Below, in pieces: positions 10,850 to 20,975 of a stretch of DNA of 52,336 nt (position 1 is the stretch's first letter; every line of letters starts with the position of its first letter). The notes under the pieces were generated by a model that saw nothing but the letters and a program-made list of their open reading frames with translations, had not been told where the DNA came from and did no database searches. The DNA is from Nemertoderma westbladi (Eukaryota > Xenacoelomorpha > Nemertodermatida > Nemertodermatidae). A program made the position numbers and the translations under genes. The DNA is taken from contig JAUCBJ010006065.1 of NCBI GenBank assembly GCA_032718475.1, positions 1 through 52,336 of the forward strand. Direction: 5' to 3'.

Positions 10850-13234
10850 TTATGTAACATTATATACGTAATTATTAGTCAGAGTCTCCATCGCTTGATG
10901 CTGCGATGCTATGCGAGCGAGAAAAGCGAGCATGGTACAAGCCGTGTATGAAGGTGGAGCGTTCGCAACAAAGGTATTCATATTAGACTCCTGCAAAGTG
11001 TCAGACATGTAACCATTGTTATAATTCATGCCCGAATAAGAACTATAGGCACCGTTCCCTGGGTAACCATTATTGTAATAACAATATTTGATTCCATTAG
11101 AATCAGCGGAAATTTCAGTCTCTTGGCAACCCTGCTGCAGTTGAAAACCTTGGTTAACAGGGTCAGACATTGTAGAAAAATTCTGAACACCGTTCAACAG
11201 TAATTGGTTGTTGGTATCGTAGGTGTACTGCGATGTAACGTATGTATCACTAAACACTACTGGGTTACACGATGGATTTTCATAAACATAAGGAGACGAA
11301 GACTTGTTTTCTAGAACATCATTGACGTCGGACATAAGTGAGGCTTCTGAATCAGGGACTTCTACAACGCCTGGGTCGGAGCCGACTGCCACTGGGACTA
11401 TAACGGAGTCAAATGAGTCCCACGAGTTGAGCGGGGTCTGCAAGGCTCCCGGGGGTATGGCAACCGGGTGTGGTTGTTCTGTAGGTACAGAATCCGGAGT
11501 TGGTATGTTAATAGTCAGAGGAACGAAGTATGGAGCACACTCTACAGTATTCCCATCAATGTGGGCATATTCAATTGTGTTATTAGCTGAGGATGGGATG
11601 AATGCAGCGATGTTAAGATTGCTGTTGCCTATATTAGGGTTAACTATATCAATGTTTGCTGAACTATTGTTTGGTGCAAAATTGTTTTTTGTACTAGTGT
11701 TAGCTTGGTAAGAGGTGGAGAGATTCGTGTTGCCTTCGCAGGGCCCTGGTGTAAACATAAAATCGTAACTGCCAACGGTCTCGTGTCGTGCTATGTTTGT
11801 TGGAGCTGGGCTTTGTGCAACTGCTATTTGAGTATCACCAAAACTGACTGTCCGACTGTGACAGTCCACGGAATCATCACTAGCCGCGAATTCCCCAGAC
11901 CTGCCGTACTGAGAACCAATGACCGAAGCTCCATCTTCACTTAATACGATAGAAATTGAGGACTTTTCCGCATCTGGAGAAACTACAACCGTGGCAGAAG
12001 TTGCGGTTGAGTGTGAGTAACAAGTCGTATTTGTGCCAACATTGGACGTTTTTGGGGCCTCCAACAACTTACAGCGCTCGTCGCTTCGTTGCGATTCCCT
12101 TGTCGCATTTACCTTCCCCTTGACTTTCTTCTTCGACCATCCTCGAGCTCCATCTGGAGCAGAATGTTTGGTAAGGAGCGGCTTAAAGTGCTCGACGTTT
12201 CGGACACGGTGACTGACAATGTCCATCTCCAGGACATCGGGGTGCTTCCGACGCGTTCTAGCTCGTCTGTTCTGAAACCAAACCTGGATCCTCTTCTCAT
12301 CGATTCCAACTACCGCCGCCAACTCTTTCCGGCGCTGGAGATCTGGGTACCGAATCTCCATGTAATTGTGCTCGAGCAGGGCTATCTGCATCGGGTCAAA
12401 CACCTTTTTCTCGCGCTTTTTCTGCACCGGAATGTCAATGAAATCATATGAGATGCGAGTCGCTTCGACTGCACACTCAATGCTTGCAGGCACTGTTTCT
12501 CCATGTGCCAGTATGGGAACATTCTTTGGGAATAATTTTCGTTTTATATCACGTTGCGGTAATTTTTCGAGGTTCGTTAATTCGGTGGCGCCCATTTGTT
12601 CAGGTCCTAGACAAATGCTTTGTTTGCGTTTACGTGATAAATTCCATCCACTTATGTTGTTTCCACAATCTCCAGCACTGTGATTTACTATGGCGTGGTT
12701 TGAGCCCATAAATCGCACATTTTTGGCGGGGGCACCATGTTGTTGGTATATAAGTAATGGACATTTTTGTAAGTTATCTTCAACTGCTGTAACTATTGGT
12801 TCTGAGGACACTCCATCGCTGTTCGAAAATTGAACATTTGAAAGATCCCCAGTGAAATTGACAATCCTTTGAATTTTTGATGGTGGCATGTAATTCTCAT
12901 CACAGAGCGACCTTCTTGCCATACCATAAGAAATGTTGTGGGTTCTCCTGTTATATGCAAATTGAGGAGAGTAATGTTTACTGACTGGTGTTTCTATCAC
13001 GTTGTTCATAGTGAATAATGAATTAAACATATCATTTTGCGGTGGAAAATCTGGTTGAATTTGTCGTGTTGGTGTCGCACGATGTTGGTTGGTTGGAGTG
13101 CTTAATGCAGCCGTCGCCATTGTCTCGTTGAACCTACCAGTCGGCGTCTGGGAAATGTGGCCGTCCGACATTTCTATCGGTGTCACAAAGCCTGGCGACA
13201 ATGATTGATACTGGTTTATCGGACTTAAATACAT
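10850..13234 (-). CDS. Paired-like homeodomain transcription factor, single exon
   Basis: A 794-codon ORF with a complete homeodomain at residues 272-331 (bases 12421-12242). Canonical positions fit: Phe8 (279), Leu16-Glu17 (287-288), Trp48 Phe49 Gln50 Asn51 (319-322), and recognition helix RIQVWFQNRRAR. Gln50, the YPD turn between helices 1 and 2 and the helix 3 sequence suggest the PRD-like class, nearest from memory to Mix/Sebox-type or other fast-evolving PRD-like genes; Lys-rich edges give nuclear localisation. There is no paired domain. Residues 1-270 and 335-794 are low-complexity, rich in Asn, Ser and Thr, with no known domain. The homeodomain is not split by the intron common in PRD genes between positions 46 and 47, so this may be an intron-less gene or one large exon. 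The product should bind TAAT-type DNA sites and regulate transcription. The family is secure; orthology is not. Confidence 0.9.
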   Translation of the reverse strand: MYLSPINQYQSLSPGFVTPIEMSDGHISQTPTGRFNETMATAALSTPTNQHRATPTRQIQPDFPPQNDMFNSLFTMNNVIETPVSKHYSPQFAYNRRTHNISYGMARRSLCDENYMPPSKIQRIVNFTGDLSNVQFSNSDGVSSEPIVTAVEDNLQKCPLLIYQQHGAPAKNVRFMGSNHAIVNHSAGDCGNNISGWNLSRKRKQSICLGPEQMGATELTNLEKLPQRDIKRKLFPKNVPILAHGETVPASIECAVEATRISYDFIDIPVQKKREKKVFDPMQIALLEHNYMEIRYPDLQRRKELAAVVGIDEKRIQVWFQNRRARTRRKHPDVLEMDIVSHRVRNVEHFKPLLTKHSAPDGARGWSKKKVKGKVNATRESQRSDERCKLLEAPKTSNVGTNTTCYSHSTATSATVVVSPDAEKSSISIVLSEDGASVIGSQYGRSGEFAASDDSVDCHSRTVSFGDTQIAVAQSPAPTNIARHETVGSYDFMFTPGPCEGNTNLSTSYQANTSTKNNFAPNNSSANIDIVNPNIGNSNLNIAAFIPSSANNTIEYAHIDGNTVECAPYFVPLTINIPTPDSVPTEQPHPVAIPPGALQTPLNSWDSFDSVIVPVAVGSDPGVVEVPDSEASLMSDVNDVLENKSSSPYVYENPSCNPVVFSDTYVTSQYTYDTNNQLLLNGVQNFSTMSDPVNQGFQLQQGCQETEISADSNGIKYCYYNNGYPGNGAYSSYSGMNYNNGYMSDTLQESNMNTFVANAPPSYTACTMLAFLARIASQHQAMETLTNNYVYNVT

Positions 13235-13236
13235 GT

Positions 13237-13257
13237 CTAAATCTGCATAAACTGCAT
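13237..13257 (-). promoter_or_regulatory. Possible upstream ORF before the homeobox start
   Basis: On the minus strand a seven-codon frame, ATG CAG TTT ATG CAG ATT TAG, ends two bases before the homeobox ATG at 13234. If this leader is transcribed, ribosomes would have to reinitiate or skip it. A TGCAG in the same stretch could instead be a splice acceptor, in which case the uORF would not exist in the mRNA. Confidence 0.35.
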
Positions 13258-13614
13258 TGCTCCTATAATGAATGTATAATTCAAATTATGTAGCATATTA
13301 TTATATTTATCTTCAGTCTCATATTAAGATGTTTATTGTTTATCCCATTAACCCAATACAACAATAAATATATAAAAAATCACAAATATACATGTAATAT
13401 AGCTCTAGAGTAATATTGAGTAAATGCTTATGTAGCTAATATTGTAAATCCGTAATGAATTTGAGTAACGTTATTTATTAACTTGTATCTACTAACTAAA
13501 CTTATTTGATATTGCATTGTAAGAATTAACTCATGAATCAATGTGTAAGAAAATAATTTAGTGTTGGTTGAATATCACGATTCCTCTCGCCAGTCGGCTG
13601 CCATATAGATCAAG

Positions 13615-13787
13615 AAATTATAACTTTCGTTGGGCGCAGCTTTGCAAAGATATGCCCTTAGGGCACAGCATTGTAGCTAGCGTAATGGTTAGAGCGTCAG
13701 ACTTCCAACCCGGAGGTCACCTGTTCGATCCCACCTGGACGTCATTACCGACTTTGCAAAGCTGTGCCCAACGAGAGTTACCAATAC
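13615..13787 (+). mobile_element. tRNA-like repeat with terminal inverted repeats and 9-bp target duplication
   Basis: The left end TAACTTTCGTTGGGCGCAGC...GCAAAG is inverted at the right end as CTTTGCAAAGCTGTGCCCAACG...GTTA, a repeat of about 29 bases. Between them lies the tRNA-like core: TAGCGTAATGGTTAGAGCG, the loop CTTCCAA, TGTTCGATCCC, then ACCTGGACGTCA. TAGATCAAG occurs at 13606-13614 and 13788-13796 as a target-site duplication. This copy is not palindromic in its core, unlike the one at 3970-4336, so inverted ends are a property of the family itself. Confidence 0.85.
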
Positions 13788-13999
13788 TAGATCAAGGTTG
13801 AGATCATATATCAAGATCATGGTTATAGATCATCGTTCCATAGGGCAGTGGTGCCACAGGACGGAACAAACTTCGGCCGTGTCAAATCTTCACCCAATAA
13901 ATAATTACAACTAAATTAAATTATTATGTAGCTGATTATAAAACTGTAATATGTTCTATAACTCATGCCTCTGAAGTGAGTTTTCTAGTTCTATAACTC

Positions 14000-14060
14000 A
14001 TGCCCAAGAATTACATGCCACTGTAACCTGTTCCTTTCCTTTAATTGATAATTGACAACA
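14000..14060. repeat. Fragment of the AACCAAAACAATAAAC-family MITE
   Basis: TGCCACTGTAACCTGTTCCTTTCC at about 14017-14040 matches the interior of the MITE copies at 10322-10576 and 32769-33024. It abuts the left edge of the LINE fragment that follows. Confidence 0.5.
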
Positions 14061-14668
14061 TGATTAACTTGACAACCATTGATAATAATCAACTAAGGAA
14101 GGTCGATGACTTCCAGTACCTTGGATCATGGATAGAGAGTAGCAAAAAGGACATCGAAGTTAGGAAAGCAAAGGCTTGGGTAGCTCTATCAAAAATGGAT
14201 ACCATCTGGAAATCAGATCTCTCCAGGCTCCTGAAGACTAAGTTCTTTCGAGCCACAGTGGAAAGTGTATTTTTATACGGGGGTGAGACCTGGACACTGA
14301 CTAAATCACTTGAACAACGAATTGATGGTTGCTACACAAGACTACTAAGGGCAGCCCTAAACATCAGCTGGAGACAACACATGACAAACGCCGAGCTTTA
14401 TGGTACAATACCACCTGTATCAACCACCCTCCGTGAACGCAGATTAAGATTCAGTGTGCACTGCTGGCGAAGTAAAGACGAGGTCATACCAGATCTACTT
14501 CTCTGGCAACACACTCATGGAAAGCGTAGTCGTGGACGACCAGCCATAACATATATAGATCAACTTGAAAGGGATACTGAACTTGGGAGAAACGAAATTG
14601 CAACAAATATGGAGAATCGGGAAGCCTGGAAGGATCTTATTTCCACTGTCCGAGTTCGCTCGACCTAG
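14045..14668 (+). pseudogene. LINE reverse transcriptase, C-terminal fragment
   Basis: A 207-codon open frame matching the region after the catalytic core of RTE-like endonuclease-reverse transcriptases: VDDFQYLGSWIESSKKD, then KTKFFRATVESVFLYGGETWTL, RLLRAALNISWRQH, and the C-terminal LRERRLRFSVHCWRS...LLLWQHTHGKRSRGRP block. The fingers, the catalytic YxDD box and any endonuclease are missing, so the copy is 5'-truncated and non-functional although the remaining frame is intact. A short (TAG)n run (CTAGTAGTAGTAATTG) directly after the stop is a typical 3' tail of this group. It is less similar to the two LINE copies at 27-31 kb than those are to each other. Confidence 0.85.
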
Positions 14669-14669
14669 T

Positions 14670-16280
14670 AGTAGTAATTGATAATTAGCGAGCAAATATT
14701 TGATGTGGGCAAAAGTTTCTCTTGGGTGAGGATTGCACCCAACCTCACACTGAACAACTGAACACGGTGACACTGGCTGTCAATTACCTGCTCGGTGGTT
14801 CCTGGTTGCTTACAATTTTCAGACCTATTCTCGGTCTTCACAGCATTTACAGATGGACCAGTATTGGATTGGATCGACAAAGTCGAGGTCTGTTAAATGT
14901 ATTCGAGTTTTCCTGCTGCGTCTTCAACCCATCAATATTATGTTGGTTAAGCGGTATTTGCAACTAGGCCTAAAAGACAACCATAAAAATGAAAAAAAAA
15001 ACATAAAGGATCAATCGTGTCTCCTTGAAGGACACCCATGACACTCCAAAGGGGTGTGCAACTCCAACCTTCATACAATGATTTGAATGTATTTTGATTT
15101 GATCAATTACAATATCGTGAATCACATGGGCCTCAAAAATGTTAAAGTAAACAAAAACAAAGGGGCAATTTCTCGTAGACAATCATTCAACGATCCGCCG
15201 AAGTCACAGAATGGGCTCCAGGGTAATTCTACATATTCAGGACCCATTTGGGAGCCTTTCAATAGGTTCCCATATGCGGCTTAGACAAAATGACCTACCG
15301 GTATATGGAAGTGAAATTCAAATTTTGGAATATCAAAATGCATGACATCTAAGAATCACTATCAACTCAATTATCACGGAAACGAGTTTACGGTATTTTA
15401 TTTATTTGTATGGAATTAATTACGCACTATCAAATCGCCACGGCGACATATTCTCTAACTTTACATAGCAGTGCGATATTATTTTTCAGTATGTCCCTAC
15501 GCCATACATTTTACTATGTATTTCCAGTACATCCACTATGTCACCGCGTCATCATTATTAGATTGTTCTAGAAAGTTTAAGTGCATAATTAATTACTAAT
15601 AATTCCCCACATATAAATAAAATTAGATTCTTCATTGTTCATAATTAGCACTTTAGAGCTTTTACGGCCCTTGTTCTATTATAAATATATAAATCATAAA
15701 AATTATAAATTATAAAATTATAAATATAAATCACTCGTACCGTAACGCTATAAAGTGGTATTTTATGAACAATGACGTATATAGATATTACGGTTTCAGG
15801 AGTACTAAGATGCGCCCCTAATATTAGAACATTTTCACTGTCATCACAAGGATAAATTATCAATAAATGTACAAAAATCACGTTTTTTTACTTCCTCTGG
15901 GTGTATGAATTTGAATTTGATAATAGATCTTCAAAACAAGTGTTAAGTAGTTAAATACTACTGTAGCTATTCCTAAATACTACTATTCCCTTAAAGTTAT
16001 TTTGAACAACCAAATTTCCATACGCATATACGGTTTTTCATCAGAAATCGTTCTGCAGTAAATACAATTATGAGAAAAGAAAAAACAAATTACAATTGGT
16101 TCTGGTTGCTACATAACCAAACCAAAATGTAAAATGCAACTTTACACACACCACATATATCAGGTATGAAACAAGTTTCAGTTTTCTACTTTTGAGAATG
16201 AGCCACAAAACTTATCAACTTGATATCTGGCCCTAACTAATGAGGTTATTCTAACTACCGATACACAGTTATCGAGTAAG
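14670..16280. other. Non-coding AT-rich stretch
   Basis: Nothing with recognisable coding content is seen. The ORFs at 14722-15284 overlap one another on both strands and lack motifs. A (TATAAATTA)-like run lies at 15680-15730. Confidence 0.5.
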
Positions 16281-16284
16281 GCAA

Positions 16285-17395
16285 CGATTTTGAACAAAGC
16301 TTCGTCGAAGATCGCGAAATTTCGCAAACGTCGCGATTTTTGGGAAGATTGCGAAAAATAATTTGCGATATTTTTTGTTTACCAATACTATAGGTGGAGC
16401 TTCGCAAAAGTCGTGATCTTCGCGATATTTTGTGTTTACCAATACTATCGGTGGAGCTTCAGAAACGTCGCGATCTTTGCGAATATTCTAGAACATTTTT
16501 TAAAATGTAAGAAAATCGTTAACTTACAAATATTTTTTAAAATAAAATTTTAAAAATATATTAGTTCAGGAGAAAAAAGTATTTTCAAATAAATCGCTAA
16601 CATGTTCTAGAATATTTTCAAAAGGGTATCAAAAACTATACAAAAACAATTAAAATTTTTTTCTTTACAAATTACAAATTTTAAAAATTACAAATTTTAT
16701 AAATAAAATTTACTTCATTTTATTTGCCACGACCTAATTTTAATTTTATTTTTTTCATGAATAAATAAATAAAGGCCAGCTCGTCTCGTCTGCGCATCCG
16801 CGCGAGTAATAATAATGATAATAATGTAATGTTCTGTAACTAAATTTATTAGTTCTAGAACAAAATTTATTTGTAAATATAAAAGCTAACATATTTACAC
16901 TCACAAAATAGCTAGCTTCTAATTTTTATGATACAACTACTACCACATAATTATCCATTGACCATTAGGGCAACGAATATGAACATTTCTTCGGCCATTT
17001 TTTCGAAAATTTATTAATATTTATATTACTATTAGAGGTATAATAGAGCTACGCAAAATTGTAAAATATCTGGAAGGCCTAGCCTACACGAATTACATGG
17101 ACTTCTAGAATATTATTTTATAACATCTGTACTATATACATTATATACATTATATAAATATATATATTATTCTGTGAACAATACCAATACTGTCATACTA
17201 ATATATACTATATAGAACATGTTAGCTATTTTATTTAAAAATATTTTTTCTCTAGAACATACATGATTTGTTCTAGAACATTCGCGAAGATCGCGACGTT
17301 TGCGAAGCTCCACCAATAGTATTGGTAAACACAAAGTTTAATTTCGCAAACGTCGGGATCTTCGCGAAATTTTGTGTTTACGAATGGTTTAGAAT
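16285..17395. mobile_element. Foldback element rich in TCGCGA motifs
   Basis: The left part (16300-16490) has three diverged copies of a unit like GGTGGAGCTTCGCAAAAGTCG followed by GATCTTCGCGA...TTTGTGTTTACCAATACTAT. The right part (17278-17390) carries the reverse complement, TTCGCGAAGATCGCGACGTTTGCG followed by CTCCACCAATAGTATTGG, then a direct copy again. TTCTAGAACAT motifs border both arms inside. This is a large inverted repeat with an AT-rich loop of about 650 bases and no gene inside; related sequence recurs near 17670-17700. No target duplication was found. Confidence 0.6.
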
Positions 17396-17640
17396 ACCAG
17401 ACTTTCTGCCGTTATATTTCACTTTGCAGTTACCCCCATGTTAAGGATACCAGGTTGTCACGGCTGAATTTAACCAAAACAATAAACTAATTAGTATATG
17501 TACTGTACAGGTTATAAGACAAAAATAAGCGCTATAAAACACTTAATAAAGATAAATTAAAAAAAATTAAAAATCTTCATATATAAAATTCCAATAAAAA
17601 TTCGACCGAATAGTGAAATCCTGGTATTCATCACATGGGC
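17388..17640. mobile_element. MITE with CCCATGTGAAG ends, copy 1
   Basis: This is about 80 per cent similar along its length to 42684-42964. Shared blocks include TTTCTGCCGTTATATTTCAC, AACCAAAACAATAAAC, AAGCGCTATAAAACACTT and, at the right end, GAAATCCTGGTATTCATCACATGGGC. The left end is degenerate compared with the other copy. No ORF is inside. Confidence 0.75.
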
Positions 17641-17888
17641 GCTATACTACATAGGTGAACAAAAATCTTAGAAAAAATCGCGACGTTTGCCGCCGAAGAA
17701 ATTTCTGCTTTTTGTGTGTTTCTGTTTGATCCGTAAAGTTAGGTATTAAAAACAGACAGGCGCCAGTAGGCCTTAAAAGTTCAATAAAACATTGGTACAA
17801 TAATGGTGCACACACCGTCAGAACGTCTGTCTCCTTGCCATTCGTCCATCATACAGTCATACGGTACTATACATGTTATTATAATAAA

Positions 17889-18003
17889 ACTTTCGTTGGG
17901 CGCAACTTAGCAAATTCGGCAATGAATGCTAAGCTATGCTGTGCCCAACTAAAGTTATAATATATGAAACCACTGGTTCACCCAAATACCAATAATAAAT
18001 TGT
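17889..18003 (+). mobile_element. Short internally deleted copy of the tRNA-like repeat
   Basis: AACTTTCGTTGGGCGCAAC at the left and TGTGCCCAACTAAAGTTATA at the right are the family's inverted ends; the tRNA-like core is deleted. The downstream ATGAAACCACTGGTTCACCCAAATACC is the 3' segment also present in the copies at 3970 and 32632. Confidence 0.7.
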
Positions 18004-19290
18004 TATAATATTGTAGGCCTACAGTTGACAGTCGATGCCCCCATTGTGATAATGAAGCGACTTATATACCATCGCCAGACACCAAATGTCCGAATGTACA
18101 CAAAACCACTACACCATTGGGCTGGCTTCAATATAAGCGATTTTATAGTCAAATTTATAAATAGCATTCATGTTGACACATTATTATTATAGCTCTTTCT
18201 TAAAATATTTTAGCAAATTATTTTATAACCAACTAACTGACTAATGGCGTATTAGGTGTTAATTAGGTGATAATTAGGTATTAATAATATAATATAATGT
18301 ACGAGTGAGTATGTAATAACTAATAGCGCTAAATCAAAATCGGTAGGGCCTACAGGCCTAAGCTATAAGTTGACCTGGCCTGGGGCTTTAGCCCCAAGCC
18401 CTTGTAGGAGTACCTAGCCGCAGCCGTACTCGTCGCTCGTAGAATTAAGTATATACGCCCTTATTTAAAGTATATAAACAAAAACGGCAATATAAAAAAA
18501 ACCGACAACAGAGAACAAATCCTGGCGCATTAGGCCCTTTACTTTATTTGCCATACCGGTACTTAATTACCGGTACGTAATTACCGGTACTTAATTACCG
18601 GTACTTAATTTCGAAGCTTACCAGTAAATATCTGTTTTTAAACAGTAGACAATAATACTGTCAATTGTTAGCAGTAAAATGCAATACAATAAAAGTTATG
18701 AAGGGCCTACATACATGCTGACATGTGTATAATACAGTATGCAGTAATGTCTGTGTCTAATATCGGTTCCAGATTCAGATTAAAACAGCTGTAATTTGGC
18801 GGCTGCATGGTACAGTATATATCACACAGTTCCCAGACTATAATGTTAGATGCATTGGCTCCATTAAGGCATACTTGGCTCCATTAATTAGCGAGCGGAC
18901 CAATCACAAACGGTCAGTCAGCAGTACAGCTGGAGTATCCTACATTCTCACCTTCCCCTGACACAACAGAGTAAAAAAACTATTCTCTTTACAAATATTG
19001 AAGTTTTAACCATACCGCTGCGGCTGTCTGGCCTTCTCTTTGAACCATCCTGCTATATACCGATATACAACCTGGCACCTGTAACCTGGCAGTAAGCCAG
19101 TTATTGGAAGCCCAATACTCCCATGTTTGTACATTTCACCTTCTTCCCTTTAATCACAGTCACAATAAGGTCCGGCCCGGCCTGGGCCATGAGCTTTCAA
19201 CATTCAATTAAAAATATAGAACACAATACACTGTAGTCTACGGTGGCCCACAGCGGCCATACGTAAACACTTTAATAGCATGACTTCTAT
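18003..19290. other. Non-coding stretch with a short ACCGGTAC repeat
   Basis: No gene is seen. At 18554-18610 the 14-bp unit TACCGGTACTTAAT is repeated about four times. The rest has no visible structure. Confidence 0.6.
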
Positions 19291-19605
19291 TAAAGTATTT
19301 ACGCGGATTTCTGCAACAATCGTGTAAATAAATTAATGGCAGCCATCTGATATTCCATTACATTTAATTGGTCGCAACTGTGTACAATAGGGAAAGGGAG
19401 AGACATTTAAACAGAACGCCTTTCTTTGAGGTTATTTTTCTTAGAGCAACATATAGTAAATTGTGCCGCCACCAATTACTTAATTATTTTATTTATATAC
19501 AGTAGGTCTCAATAACAAGGTTTACTTCTAAGCTGCCCAAATGCTTTACAGTCGATTAATTTATTTAAACTATTGTTGCAGAAATCCGCGTAAATACTTA
19601 AATGG
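19291..19605. mobile_element. Inverted-repeat element, ~45-bp arms
   Basis: AAGTATTTACGCGGATTTCTG...CAACAAT...AAATAAATTAA at 19291-19335 pairs with its reverse complement at 19557-19603, enclosing about 220 bases without an ORF. Further imperfect copies of TTTACGCGG lie just outside on the right. This is consistent with a MITE; no target duplication is recognised. Confidence 0.6.
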
Positions 19606-19609
19606 AACA

Positions 19610-20621
19610 GTCTCCTATTAATTTATTTACGCGGTTGAAGTACAAACGTAAATACTGGAACAACAGTCCGTACAATACTAGGAGTAGGCTATCAAACACA
19701 AAGTTGATTTTAATAATAATAAATAATTGAGTGAAGAACAAGTTTGAACATGCCATTGACATAACTAATTAAAATAAAATTATGTTTGAACGTTCATAAA
19801 CGTTCAAAGAAACGTACATATTTAGGTACAAAAAAATGAACGCAAAACTGAATGTAATATGAACGTTAAATATTCGTTTGTTTTGGTTCATATTCAATTT
19901 CGTTCAGTTAGGACGTTAAATTACCTAATGTGATCGTCCCAATTTGGTATATTACTAACAACGTCAACAATTTTTACCTAAATGGTATTTCATAGATGTT
20001 CAGACTCGCAGGAAAAGTGTATGTTTGTTCCCGGACTTTATGTTCCAATTTTTCTTTCCTTGGCTATTAAACGGACATTATGTTCCCATCAAAACGGACG
20101 TTGTGTTCCCAAAATTGATTTAGGTAAATGCGCATTTAAATGGTCATCACAAATCCACAAATTTTTGTTACTAAACATATTTTGACAAGTGTATAATAGC
20201 AAGGAACGTGCAAAACGTTGGAAATGTATTATGAATTTACATGAAATGTGGCAATATCTAGCATTGACAACCAATTAGAGGTACCAAGTACAGTTACAAC
20301 TAATTAATGTATTAATTAATAAATTAAAAACAATAAATTAATAAATAACCAACTAATTGAATATTTTGCAATCAGATACCGGGTGGTTTTTGACGCAATC
20401 AAAATACCAAATAACATCTGATTTATTCTCAAAAATGAAACTGTATCCTGTTTATTGACTTTAGTATATTGTTTTGGTTAAAATAACGTAATATTGATTG
20501 TAACATGCTCCTTTCCTTTACCCTTAACTGATAATTTAACATTGACATTATTAATTCGCCGAAATGGGATTTGCGTCAAGTTCTTCCCCCTCAGTCTTGG
20601 CGCAACGGCAACGGTTTTATT
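19610..20621. other. Non-coding stretch with a degenerate hAT-like MITE
   Basis: About 20385-20600 carries a diverged minus-orientation copy of the G-rich MITE: TATTGTTTTGGTTAAAATAACG, TGTAACATGCTCCTTTCC, and TTCGCCGAAATGGGATTTGCG. The ORFs at 19982-20274 overlap on both strands and are not convincing. Confidence 0.5.
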
Positions 20622-20630
20622 GTCTGAAAG

Positions 20631-20811
20631 GGGTGTTAACGCTACGCCGACAACCGACAGCCGACAACCATTATTAAAGCTAATTAATGTTAATTATTAA
20701 TTGAGGGAAAGGAAAAGGTTACAGTGTAAGGTTATTCGAACCAAAACAATAAACGAGAGTCACGAACTCAAGTTACTCATTTTTGCTGTTGTCGGCGTAG
20801 CGTTAAAACCC
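20631..20811. mobile_element. 181-bp MITE with 24-bp inverted ends and 9-bp target duplication
   Basis: The left end GGGTGTTAACGCTACGCCGA and the reverse complement of the right end GGGTTTTAACGCTACGCCGA agree at all but one of 24 positions. GTCTGAAAG is present at 20622-20630 and 20812-20820. A 9-bp duplication is typical of Mutator-like elements, but the family is not certain. The interior contains GTTACAG and AACCAAAACAATAAAC, the module shared with other families in this window. Confidence 0.85.
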
Positions 20812-20975
20812 GTCTGAAAGTTTATGTTTAAATGTGTGAACCGGGCCGAAACGAGGGTTACAAGAGTACAGGTTACTGTTTCATTTTTGTTCATAACGGT
20901 TGTCGGCTTTTGTTGTGTCGGATGTTGGCGTACCGTAATGTTAAGTTTTTATTTATTTCTTAAATGTGTACTGTC

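Noticed and set aside
11304-12711. Plus-strand ORFs of 79-135 codons across the homeobox gene
   Set aside because: They are antisense shadows of the 794-codon minus-strand gene, which has the homeodomain.
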